Part shown: positions 55,196 to 64,000 of the stretch, one piece after another | Layout: every line of letters begins with the position of its first letter | Position numbering within the stretch: the first letter of the stretch is position 1 | From: Cylicocyclus nassatus | Taxonomy: Eukaryota > Nematoda > Chromadorea > Rhabditida > Strongylidae | DNA: 64,000 bases | Reading direction: 5' to 3' | NCBI GenBank assembly: GCA_958299035.1 | Contig: CATQJL010000305.1 | Span: 59,660,486-59,724,485 of the forward strand | Program-made: the position numbers and the translations under genes | Notes under the pieces: model-generated | Database searches by the model: none | Seen by the model: the letters and a program-made list of their open reading frames with translations, nothing else | What the model was told of the DNA's origin: nothing

Positions 55196-55837
55196 TGAGT
55201 GGGTTCTGACGCGTTTTTGTTAGTTTTCTTGAAGGAACATGCGAGCTTGTCAAATAATGCGAGTCCGAACATGATCTTTCAAGTCTAGTAGTGATTTACC
55301 AAAATGCTTTAAAACACACTCATGAACTTGTTAACCATACGTACCCGAAGCGTGCTCGTGTCTCTTGGTCAGCGAATGAATGATATTCATCCTCAACATA
55401 CGCTTTGTAGATTCATACTTTGCCCGATCCATGTAAAATCAGTATGGATGGGCTGACACTTTGTTAGTGATAAAGTAACTACTGCACAAAAACATTGTAA
55501 GGCCCTAACCGAGTAAAATGGGATACGTGCAGACTCGACTTCGACCTTCTCATGGCCAAAAAACCCGGTGAAATGTTGATAAAAATTACTGAGGGTGAGC
55601 GTAGGATGATAGGCTAACCATGTTCAGTTTCGAACCCTCCACATTGTACGATGATATCCTCGGCCGAACAACTTTATTAAAAAGAGTTTCATCCACGTCA
55701 TGTTTGTATTCGAGAGGTTTTGGCCGATAGATGCACGTAAGCACGTGAGAGTTGACAATGTTGTCGCGGATGCGCCCGATGTGGGTGTGAAAAGACTCTA
55801 CGCTGGCCTTCGACCTAAAGTAGCAAAGCTTGGAACA

Positions 55838-55974
55838 TATAAGCTCCTGCAAGACGAAGGCGGTCGGTTCGATGTGCAACGCGGCTGCGACATGGCTGCG
55901 TCACAGCAGCGTCACAACCGCGTCACAGCCACGTCGCACCTCGACCAACCGCCTTCGTCTTGCAGGAGCTTATA
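55838..55974. mobile_element. TATAAGCTCCTGC hairpin MITE, second copy
   Basis: Arms are identical to those at 16074-16189 over more than 30 bp (TATAAGCTCCTGCAAGACGA...GGCGGT). The loop carries a short GCGTCACA(G/A)C(C/A) repeat not seen in the other copy. Confidence 0.8.
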
Positions 55975-56460
55975 CAGAGTTCAGCGCGTACAATCTTCTA
56001 ATCAAGGTATGTCCCCATATGTGAAAGCGAAACATGGAGGTGAACAGTTCTCTACAACAAGCCAATACTTATGACCCTATAACACAGTGCGGAAGATCAA
56101 TTATGAAGACTGATACAGCAGCGGTTTGCGAGCAGTGACGAAGTCCGCGAAGAATAACGTGCTCCAATCGATTGGCACTGGGGCGCGCCTCATTTTCCCC
56201 ACCAGTTCCGCGGCCGTTTATGGGCGTTCTCAAATAGATTAAGCGGATCAAGTATGGCGCGTGCCTAGGCAGCGCACTCCCAGCGTTACGAGCGCGCAGA
56301 TTTATGCAAACGTTTAGTCCTGATCCCGACTGGGACAAACTGTAGGAGAGATTTGATGATGGACATTTCGAGAGCATAAACAGCGACTAAACTGACATTG
56401 ACTACTTCACTGCAAGCCTCTGTGCGACGCTTCATGCTAAGACGAAGGTTTTCGATGCAG

Positions 56461-56681
56461 GATTCCTCACTCTCCACTGCAAATGTAGAGACCTACCATA
56501 CATTAAAATCCATGGACGCCCACCTTTTTCCTCGAAAGACAGCGACTGCATACTCCTACAGACATGTGCCATGATGAAGCCACTGACTCGCCCCACCTCT
56601 GTAACAGCTTACAGGATCAATACGAAAGAAAAACTGTCAACCTATATGTGCATAAATCCCACCGGGAAGATGGGGAAAGCT
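56461..56681 (+). CDS. Putative exon of an FGF-like growth factor (partial)
   Basis: A splice-bounded open frame (acceptor ...TTTTCGATGCAG, donor GCT-GTAAAG) of 73 codons. It contains LHCKCRDLPYIKIHG near the start and STYMCINPTGKMGKA at the end. FGF cores have a cysteine-bearing strand followed by Y-[LI]-C-[MI]-N-x-x-G-[KR]-[LM], with a conserved intron just after that motif, as here. The first and last FGF exons are not found. Sequence downstream is disrupted by a fold-back element starting at about 56715. It may therefore be a gene fragment. Identification rests on one motif and its intron position, so it is tentative. Confidence 0.4.
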
Positions 56682-56714
56682 GTAAAGAAAAGCCTCAGAG
56701 AACCTAGCCTCCTC

Positions 56715-57055
56715 CAATATTACCCTAATTTCACGCGTACAAGGCGCGGGGTGGTCCTAGCTTTCATCGACTAGCCCGAACACGGCAAAGGACTTCGCAA
56801 CCAAAGGAACCCCATACCGTGCTGCGTTTTGCCTGACGAATCGTGCGGCATAAGGATCGCTTCTTAAAACACGTTGGGGCGGCTGAGCAGCTCGATGAAA
56901 GCTAGGACCACCCCGCGCCTTGTACGCGTGAAATTAGGGTATCTACCTTCAACAGGCTCAGCAAAAATTTTTAAGTGGTAAGGCGTTTTGTGATGTTGAC
57001 AATTTCCACTTGAATCTTGCGAAGTTTTCGCTGAGCCTGTTGAAGGGTAGATAAT
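56715..57055. mobile_element. Two adjoining fold-backs, TACCCTAATTTCACGCG and TACCTTCAACAGGCTC
   Basis: TACCCTAATTTCACGCGTAC...AAGGCGCGGGGTGG (56716) is mirrored at 56886-56942. Directly after, TACCTTCAACAGGCTCAGC (about 56945) is mirrored by GCTGAGCCTGTTGAAGGGTA ending near 57050. Outside both, CCTCCTCCAATATTA faces TAATATTGGACGAGG, so the first may lie within the second or within a wider palindrome. Confidence 0.65.
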
Positions 57056-57221
57056 ATTGGACGAGGATCTGCGCACCATACAAAACGTTATATCGCACCT
57101 TATGTAACACTGCGATATATTATGTTACTAGTATTATGTTATCACTGAAGGGCAGTAGATTACAATGTTAGACAAGCAACAAAAAATTCCATTTTTGGTG
57201 AACCGAGTCATACAAACTCTC

Positions 57222-57390
57222 TTACAAGGAAAGTTCGCTTGGTCGAAGTGGCGGTTCAGAAGGTAATGTATACCCATGGATGGAGCTTTGTACGCTGATG
57301 TCGATATACTTTCTATATCGACGATGCGCTCTTCTGAAAGAAGTTATGGGCTTTTTATGCCAAATTTTCGTGCATTTTTGATCGTAAAAT
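57222..57390. repeat. Partial GGCCACTTCGA-family copy
   Basis: CTTACAAGGAAAGTTCGCTTGG...TCGAAGTGGCGG matches the family's left end, followed by AAGTTATGGGCTTTTTATGCC. The second half is missing. Confidence 0.45.
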
Positions 57391-57504
57391 CAGGCAGTTC
57401 AAAGGCGCAGGCATTTTATCTGATCTGGTCTAATCTGATTTGATCTGAATGTGTTCGACTGTTGCCATCCATGTTGTTGATCATAGTCGTCATTTTCCTT
57501 CTAG

Positions 57505-57753
57505 ACGTAAAAAAACGCTTCGCAGAGATAGAAGCTATTTTGACACCAGCGTTTTAAACTATATCCGCAGATATACATCACCTCCCAAATCACCACTTCG
57601 ACCAAGCAAATTTCTTTTGTTAGTACTAGTTTCTCTCATCTCGCTGGCCGGGATGTCTGCGCAGCACTCGAAACTCACTTGGAATGCGAATAGGGGTGGG
57701 GACAGGGATGTCGTTGAAGGTCAAGTCAAGATTGTTCTGTTCCTGGAAATATG
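57505..57753 (+). CDS. Unassigned putative exon with one membrane segment
   Basis: An open frame of 83 codons lies between a good acceptor (CATTTTCCTTCTAG) and donor (ATATG-GTAAGA). It begins with a basic stretch (RKKTLRRDR), then PPKSPLRPSKF, a hydrophobic run (LLLVLVSLISLAG) and a polar tail ending QVKIVLFLEIW. It could be an internal exon of a type II membrane protein. No family was recognised, and its phase does not join the FGF-like exon upstream. Confidence 0.3.
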
Positions 57754-57829
57754 GTAAGATGATCAATTGTTTTACGAGCTTGATTGCTCAGCTATCCTGA
57801 GCCAAAAAACGCGGCGCTTTCCAGTACCC

Positions 57830-57908
57830 GGGCCCCAAAATATTGAAGTCCTAGATTTTGCTCAAACTCGGTCTAAGGAATTATTCGACCCGCTGATGCC
57901 GAACATCA
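57830..57908. repeat. Diverged end of the GGCGCTATTCGG palindrome family
   Basis: CCGGGCCCCAAAAT...GATTTTGCTCAAACTCGGTC and ATTATTCGACCCGCTGATGCCGAA parallel the end of 26603-27572. Matching material inverted at 61020-62300 suggests an old, heavily interrupted member spanning the whole interval. Confidence 0.45.
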
Positions 57909-58154
57909 TATCGTTCATTCGTTGACCGTACGGACTGCCGACCGCGTGGCGACTGCGACGCGTGCTTTCTAAACTTGCGAAAAAGTGACAAGTTGGACCG
58001 TGGCTTAAGATGAGAAGAATTCTTTGTTTCTTTTCTACATTATAAAGATGAGAAGAATCCTCTGTCTTTCTATTCACCTTTCCTACGAAAACATCATGCA
58101 CGCGCAGCGGTCGCCGCGCGGTCAGCAGTCGTTACGGTTAACGAATAAACGATA
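57909..58154. mobile_element. TATCGTTYATTCGTT MITE, uninterrupted copy
   Basis: A 246-bp element with inverted ends TATCGTTCATTCGTTGACCG and ...GTTAACGAATAAACGATA. It is nearly identical to the split copy at 26364-27592 and shows what that copy looked like before insertion. Core sequence includes a doubled AAGATGAGAAGAATYCT block. Confidence 0.85.
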
Positions 58155-58583
58155 CCATTGATTCATGACACGCAAAGACTGAGCGCCGTTGCGTCTGACC
58201 AAGATAGTTTGTGCACAGGAGAGACAGCAGATGGTATTTAGGAGAAACGAAAGTGCGCTCAATCACGGAGACGCCGATATGTCCGCAGTCTTTGCGTACT
58301 ATGAATCGCCTATATTAGTTTTGCGCAATAGCGCCGTTTTCCGGGGTTACGGCGGGTATACGGCATAGGTACGATAAGATGAGAATGACCTCTCCAGGGT
58401 GAGGGGGGTCACGGTGGTCGCAGCCCCTCCAGGGTGAAGGGGGTCAGAGGGGTGAGAGGGGGTGGGGAGGGGGGGGGGGGTTGGGGGGGGGGTGAGTGCT
58501 TGTGTGAATGTGGGTGTGCAATTACACACAACGCGCCGCTAGGAACGGCATCGTTCCTTTCACAACCTCATTTTATGAGGATC
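58155..58583. other. G-rich spacer
   Basis: It contains GAGGGGGTCA-type direct blocks and long G-runs at about 58465-58492. TTTTATAAGATC-like arms of the next palindrome begin at its end. No gene. Confidence 0.35.
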
Positions 58584-60797
58584 GATTTTATAAACGGTCT
58601 GAAAAAGTGAGTGTGGTCAAAATTATTGGATGGTACACAAGTGCAAAACTGAGGTTTTTGCAGGCGTAATGTTCGAGAAGGAAAGGTTATACAACGCTTG
58701 TCACTTGCTTCATACGAATATGGGATGAAGGACCGGACCGACCGATGACTATATTCTTGTCTTAATGTTGCCGTTTCATGCTTTGTAATTTAATGAAAAT
58801 ATTGAAAGATGACGACTATCAACTATTGTGAGGCCATCAGAAGTTGTAATAGAAAGTGGTTCTGAGAAGTGTGATGATAGGAAGTATCAAAAATTATGAA
58901 TGATGAAGCACGTAGAAAGAAGTAAAATATTGTCTGCCCAGGAAACTCTGAAAGATACAGTAAAATTATTGCATGTATAAATGGCCATTCTTGGTAAATG
59001 TGCACGTAAATGATAAGAAGGAAACACACGGGAGCAGGATTGGAACCTTCTCGTTATCTTCTGAAGAAGGCATTGGATGACAATGGAAGAAACAAGGACA
59101 GGAAAATCGGAACGCCTGACTGCCACGAAAAATTTATTCCGCTGAAGACTACTGGACACTGCGTAATACTGAACTTGTTAAATTCGGCAATTGGAAAAAT
59201 TAGGGTTGTTGAAACAAAGTGAGGTTGTAACTACTTCTTGTTTAAATTTAGATTTAGCGTAGGAGATATTTGTACGAAAATTGTTTGTGTATCGGAAAGG
59301 AGAGAGAAGATTTATAGGCAAAATTTGAAAAAATTCAATTAAAAATTCATAACGTTTGTAGATGAACAGCTAGTACAAGGAAATGCTCACCATTGAAACC
59401 GTTTCTTCCTCTGCTTTCAGAAAATATATAGTTTGTCTGGGATCCATTGAAAAAAGTGCGTGGTGAAGGGGGTGCCTAGTGATTTTTGGAGATTTTCGAG
59501 TTTTCAACGTAAAAAAATTCATAACTTCTGTAGATGAACAGCTAGTACAAGGAGATGCTCACCACTAGAACCGTCTCATTCTCCGCTTTCAGAAAATATA
59601 TAGTTTGTAAGGGATCCCTTGCAAAAAGTGCCTGGTGAAGGGGGGGGGGTGAGAATTTTATAACGGGAGTTCTCAGGCAGAGGCCTTTTCACCATTGTAA
59701 AAAGACGTCTACCTGAGAACTCCCGTTATAAAATTCTCACCCCCCCCTTCACCAAGCACTTTTTGCAAGGGATCCCTTACAAACTACATATTTTCTGAAA
59801 GCGGAGAATGAGACGGTTCTAATGGTGAGCATCTCCTTGTACTAGCTGTTCATCTACAGAAGTTATGAATTTTTTTATGTTGAAAACTCGAAAATCTCCA
59901 AAAATCACTAGGCACCCTCTTCACCATGCACTTTTTTCAACGGATCCCAGACAAACTATATATTTTCTGAAAGCAGAGGAAGAAACGGTTTCAATGGTGA
60001 GCATTTCCTTGTACTAGCTGTTCATCTACAAACGTTATGAATTTTTAATTGAATTTTTTCAAATTTTGCCTATAAATCTTCTCTCTCCTTTCCGATACAC
60101 AAACAATTTTCGTACAAATATCTCCTATGCTAAATCTAAATTTAAACAAGAAGTAGTTACAACCTCACTTTGTTTCAACAACCCTAATTTTTCCAATTGC
60201 CGAATTTAACAAGTTCAGCATTACGCAGTGTCCAGTAGTCTTCAGCGGAATAAATTTTTCGTGGCAGTCAGGCGTTCCGATTTTCCTGTCCTTGTTTCTT
60301 CCATGGTCATCCAATGCCTTCTTCAGAAGATAACGAGAAGGTTCCAATCCTGCTCCCGTGTGTTTCCTTCTTATCATTTACGTGCACATTTACCAAGAAT
60401 GGCCATTTATACATGCAATAATTTTACTGTATCTTTCAGAGTTTCCTGGGCAGATTTTACTTCTTTCTACGTGCTTCATCATTCATAATTTTTGATACTT
60501 CCTATCATCACACTTCTCAGAACCACTTTCTATTGCAACTTCTGATGGCCTCACAATAGTTGATAGTCGTCATCTTTCAATATTTTCATTGAATTACAAA
60601 GCATGAAACGGCAACATTAAGACAAGAATATAGTCATGGTCGGTTCGGACCTTCATCCCATATTCGTATGAAGCAAGTGACAAGCGTTGTATAACCTTTC
60701 CTTCTCGAACATTACGCCTGCAAAAACCTCAGTTTTGCACTTGTGTACCATCCAATAATTTTGATCACACTCACTTTTTCAGACCGTTTATAAAATC
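58584..60797. mobile_element. Near-perfect palindrome with ~1.1-kb arms
   Basis: Everything from TTTTATAAACGGTCTGAAAA at 58584 is mirrored to 60797. The arms meet near 59695 at ACGGGAGTTCTCAGG / CCTGAGAACTCCCGT, separated by a short spacer. A 70-codon frame at 59010-59222 (+) is repeated at 60377-60165 (-) with only two residue differences, showing that the arms are about 98-99% alike. Inner arms carry TTTCTGAAAGCRGAGGA and GTAGATGAACAGCTAG blocks, linking it to 6150-9690. No protein of known family. Confidence 0.9.
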
Positions 60798-61164
60798 GGT
60801 CTAAGGACATAACTGGAAGAATGCCACGATTGCCCTTCACTTGCTTCTTGACTGTAGAGCCTACAAATAGGTTGATAGCGTGGTCATTTTATCAGGCATA
60901 ACCTTACCTCACTGTTGATTTTTTTTTGTCGTTTTGGTAAAGGGGGTCACCTTGGTTTCCGGCTCAGGGGTGAAGGGGGGGGGGGGGGGGTGAACAAATT
61001 CTCACACTATCGCACCTATGGTATACGGTGAGGCGTCAAAATCACGGAATTCGCATAAACTTGGTTTAGGGGACTATTTGGCATGCTGATCACTAATAAA
61101 ACACTCTTTCTGCATTTTTGGGGCCTTGTGATCAGCGTGCTCAAAAACCCTTCTAAGCAAAGTT
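60798..61164. other. Remnants of palindrome-family ends
   Basis: GGGGGTCACCTTGG..., a G-run at about 60976-60991 and TTCTCACACTATCGCACCTATGG match the outer blocks of 6150-9690. Then GATTTCG-like and GCATGCTGATCAC blocks of the 26603-27572 family follow. No gene. Confidence 0.4.
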
Positions 61165-61563
61165 TTAAAGATAGTGTCCGGGCAAGAACTCGAATTTCTA
61201 GAAAATCTGCCTACCGAGGGTTATTCGCAACGCTGAGTCCGAAAATCCAGATTAGAAGGCGCAAAAACGGCGAGAATATGGTTTTCCGAAGCCTTCCAAT
61301 TCGAAATTCGACGGCCCCGCCAGGCAGAGACGCAGAGTCGCTGCGGGACCCTACATTTTAACTATGGCGGCATGCGTACTCTGCCGCATAGAGGAATTCG
61401 GACAGCTCGGAGGACCCCGCCCCAAGGCGTAAGTTTCCCCACTTTCTGGCAAGCTTTTCTTAAGCGTATGATGTCGCAGTTGCGTGATGTTGTGTCTGAG
61501 GGGGCCATACTCGTATGGCACTGAAATCTCAAGACCCCCATCTTGCCCGGATACTGCCTTTAA
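61165..61563. mobile_element. TTAA-family element, first of a tandem pair
   Basis: TTAA-AGATAGTGTCCGGGCAAGA at the left, TCTTGCCCGGATACTGCCT-TTAA at the right. The arms match beyond the ends (GAACTCGAATTTC...). Its right TTAA is also the left TTAA of the next element. Confidence 0.75.
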
Positions 61564-61880
61564 AGGCAGCGTCCAAGCAGATTCTGGACTTCTATATTTT
61601 TATGTTATCCAGGCCTTTCCATGGCGCTGATTCCGAATATGGAACCCAAAAAGCGTGAATTTCTCAGAAAACCACCTTTTGGGGCTAATTTGGGAAAACC
61701 CGGACGAGTGCTTCTGATGTTATCCTTGTCGAAAGCAAGTATTAACAAGTAAATGCTGTAAGTTCGACTGTGTTGGTCATGTGAAAACACGTCAAGGCTG
61801 AGGAGATTTCGTTCATAAGAGGTTGGCCGTCAGTGGGCGTGGTCGTCAAGCTCGGATCTGCCTGGACGCTGCCTTTAAGC
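61560..61880. mobile_element. TTAA-family element, second of a tandem pair
   Basis: TTAA-AGGCAGCGTCCAAGCAGAT and ATCTGCCTGGACGCTGCCT-TTAA bound 313 bp. The interior is unrelated to that of its neighbour. A single shared TTAA separates the two. Confidence 0.8.
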
Positions 61881-62372
61881 AAATTCGGAACTTCGACCTA
61901 TTTACCCTTTACCCACCTTAATCCAAAAAAATGACCTTTTTTGTTTTGAGAAGTCAGCATTCATGTTCAGCGGGCTATAACCACCTAGGCGAAGCAAAAC
62001 CGTGATTTCGACCTCATATCGATACCTATCCTAACTCCACGAAAAGGCCGCAAAATGCAGAAAAAGTACCCCCTTAGACCGCCCAAATTCGGCCATTTCA
62101 GCCAATTTCGTGATTTTGGCCCTTACCGTATACCCACCGTAGCCGCACCAAATGAGATTTTTGTGCAAAAAGGGCGTGACATTCATGATCAGCATTTCGA
62201 TTAACCCCCATAGACCGAGTCATAACCTCACGACTTTGAAGTTTTGAGGCCGATACTGTAATAGCGCAAAAAATCTTTGAGGATAGTACCTTTTTAAACC
62301 AAAATGAACAGATGAACAAGAGAATACAGCACAAACACAGTTCCTACTTACCTTAACTGGAATATGTCACCA
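61881..62372. repeat. Diverged TACGGTGGGTATACGG-type blocks
   Basis: Several copies of CCGTATACCCACCGTA-like and GATCAGCATKTC-like blocks match the arms of 26603-27572, in the orientation expected for a right arm. No gene. Confidence 0.45.
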
Positions 62373-62576
62373 CAGTCTGCCCCAATCGAGATCAGGCCGA
62401 ACCGTTGGCTAAATTTACGCCCTCGCAGCGCCGGGGGTTTAAACTGCATACGCGGGAATCGGAGAGAGCGAAGAGATGAGGAAGGAGCAGACTAGCTAGC
62501 CTTAGACATAACGCAATACCCTCGCGACACGGTCTCCCCATGTCAATTTTGGTCTAATCGGGGTTGGGGCAGACTG
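62373..62576. mobile_element. CAGTCTGCCCCAA MITE
   Basis: CAGTCTGCCCCAATCGAGAT and ATCGGGGTTGGGGCAGACTG are the inverted ends of a 204-bp element, with GGCC/GGTC after the core of each end. A solitary related end is at about 53639. Confidence 0.65.
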
Positions 62577-62642
62577 GACGAAGTGGTAATACACCCACCA
62601 CATCAGTTTGCTCTGCTCCAGCAGCTACCGAAACAACCGTAG

Positions 62643-62954
62643 CTAGCAAACGACGTCTGTGCTCTCGACGCGAATGAGATAGATAATCTAGAGGGCCATT
62701 ACGAAAGTGGGCACGTTCTTCATCTAAAAAGATTTCTTGATCACTTCGGATGCTTGAGTGCTTGTGGTGCCATATTGGCCGACAACATTTTCACGTGGAC
62801 AAATGGCGAGCGATGCTTCGAAATTGTGCTCTATGTAGCCAACGCGGAATGTGCAGTAAGTTTCGGCCCGCTTTAGGCGGAAATTGGATTGGCGAGAACC
62901 CGCCTCGTAACAGCTCGCACCGTTTCGCAGCTACAGTATACCCAATCGTGCTGA
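62643..62954 (+). CDS. Putative last two exons of an unassigned gene
   Basis: Exon 62643-62855 (71 codons, acceptor AACCGTAG, donor GCA-GTAAGTTT) and exon 62931-62954 (acceptor CCGTTTCGCAG) join in phase and end in TGA. The encoded tail reads ALDANEIDNLEGHYESGH ... FLDHFGCLSACGAILAD ... TNGERCFEIVLYVANAECA then LQYTQSC. Five cysteines suggest a secreted or luminal segment. No family was recognised. Upstream exons are not visible, and the MITE at 62373-62576 lies directly upstream. Confidence 0.35.
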
Positions 62955-63171
62955 GAACCCATGTCTGCGTCTCGTATGTCAAGAGGCGCAATTTTTATTG
63001 CCAGATGGACACTAGCACATAATAAGTGTTTAATAACATTCTAGAAGTATTTAAACTTTAGAAGGAGATATATCAGGTAGTTGCATGAATTGCTCAATCT
63101 TGCTAACTTGGAATCAATTGAAAACAGCAATTTTGAAGGTCAACAACCCATGAAAATGCAGTTTAGAACAA

Positions 63172-64000
63172 ATCTTATATATAAAGCTGAATGTCTGTTT
63201 GTCTGTCTGTATGTCTGTCTGTCTGTATGTACGTATGTTCCGAATAGAAAATTCCATTTCTGAACCGATCCGGACCAAACTTGGCACACATACACTACGG
63301 GCCCCGGCGGGTGTCATAGGCTACTTTTCGTCATCGATCGATATCGATTTTATCGATTTTTATCGATTTTTTTGCTGAGTTCACCTACGGGGCTGGGAGT
63401 TGGCACAGGGGGGTAATCGAGCATGGGGATTCCGAATACAATATTGGTTTTCAGGATTATCGATTACTTCTATCGATTTTATCGATTTCTTTGCAAAGTT
63501 TGAGCTACGGGGCTGGGAGTTCGCACAGGGGGATAATCGAGCATGGGGATTCCGAATACAATATTGGTTTTCAGGATTATCGATTACTTTTATCGATTTT
63601 ATCGATTTTTTGCAAAGTTTGAGCTAGGGGGCTGGGAGTTGGCACAGGGGGGTAAACGAGCATGCTGATCACCCCCAAGGGGGGTGATCAGCATGCTCGA
63701 TTACACTCCTGTGCCAAATTCCAGCCCCCTAGCTCAAATTTTCAAAAAATCGATAAAATCGAAAAAGTAATGGACGATCCTGAAAACTAATATTGTGTTC
63801 GTAATCTGCATGCTCGATTACCCCCCTGTGCAAACTCCCAGCCCCGCAGGTCAAACTTTACAAGAAAAAATCGATAAAATCGATAAAAGTAATGGACGAT
63901 CCTGAAAACTAATGTTGTATTCGGAATCCCCATGCTCACTTCCCCCCCTGTGCCAACTCCTAGCCCTGTAGGTGAACTCTGCAAAAAAATCGATAAAAAT
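63172..64000. mobile_element. ACTAGCTGG...TATATAAGAT element, inverted, running off the window
   Basis: It opens with the reverse of the family tail (ATCTTATATATAAAGCTGAA, then CTGTCTGT repeats and TTGGTCCGGATCGG inverted). It continues through tandem TAATCGAGCATG units to the central hairpin GAGCATGCTGATCACCCCC-AAGG-... at 63658-63705, then unfolds inverted. It is closely similar to 42539-43503. The far end is beyond base 64000. Confidence 0.75.

Larger units (their letters stand above)
54120..56229. mobile_element. 2.1-kb element with 9-bp target duplication
   Basis: GAACGCCCATAAACGGCCGC at the left and its complement at the right, continuing for about 170 bp (GAACTGGTGGGGAAAATGAGG, GCCAATCGATTGGAGCACGT). 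It is flanked by TCAAATAGA at 54111-54119 and 56230-56238. A 9-bp duplication fits Mutator-like elements, although 8 bp (hAT) cannot be excluded. It contains a GGCCACTTCGA-family palindrome (54727-55195) and a TATAAGCTCC hairpin (55838-55974). The remaining interior has no intact transposase. Confidence 0.8.

Noticed and set aside
58887..60488. Mirrored open frames of 70-90 codons on opposite strands, looking like a divergent gene pair
   Set aside because: They are the same sequence read in the two arms of one palindrome, have no recognised domain, and overlap other frames on the opposite strand.

Overview
The window looks like chromosomal DNA of a clade V (strongylid or hookworm-like) nematode. 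Introns are short (43-60 bp) with GT...TTTCAG-type borders, and 5' exons start just after splice-acceptor-like sequence, as expected for trans-spliced messages. It holds a 21-exon gene with the architecture of C. elegans EOR-1, and a very high load of nested, mostly non-autonomous mobile elements. It contains no rRNA gene, no canonical tRNA gene, no CRISPR array and no bacterial-type operon. A 500-base N gap lies at 38027-38526.

Two genes can be followed from start to stop. On the + strand, 28466-32038 encodes an 11-exon, about 458-residue major-facilitator protein of the SLC46 (proton-coupled folate transporter-like) family. On the - strand, 40006-32931 encodes a 21-exon, about 909-residue BTB/BACK protein with nine C2H2 zinc fingers, most likely the eor-1/PLZF-type transcription factor. 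The genes converge, with about 0.9 kb between their stops. Weaker coding signals are an FGF-like exon (56461-56681), an unassigned exon (57505-57753), a two-exon C-terminus (62643-62954) and a degraded reverse-transcriptase-like stretch (10757-11020).

Layout. 0.85-5.6 kb: a palindromic element split by a decayed CR1-like LINE and then an RTE-type LINE fragment flanked by a 12-bp duplication. 5.9-10.6 kb: stacked fold-back elements, including two with mariner-like ends. 11.5-26 kb: tandem repeats, TTAA-bounded elements and a 2.5-kb palindrome. 26.4-28.4 kb: a MITE split by a 970-bp palindrome with an exact 8-bp target duplication, then a palindrome abutting the SLC46-like gene. 28.5-32.0 kb: that gene, with fold-back elements in three introns. 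32.9-40.0 kb: the eor-1-like gene, whose 2.65-kb first intron holds the gap and TTAA elements. 40.5-43.8 kb: a three-level nest of elements. 44-64 kb: further palindromes, AT-rich TTCGAA arrays, a 2.1-kb element with a 9-bp duplication, and a near-perfect palindrome with arms of about 1.1 kb (58.6-60.8 kb).

The most unusual property is that nearly all of the repeat fraction is organised as whole-element palindromes. These belong to several families distinguished by their ends: TTAA-AGGCAGTGTCC, TA-CAGGGTGTCCCA, TATAAGCTCCTGC, CTATGGCACCCGCC, GGCGCTATTCGG and ACTAGCTGG...TATATAAGAT. Within one end-type the interiors are often unrelated. The TTAA family even has a filled and an empty site side by side around the assembly gap.
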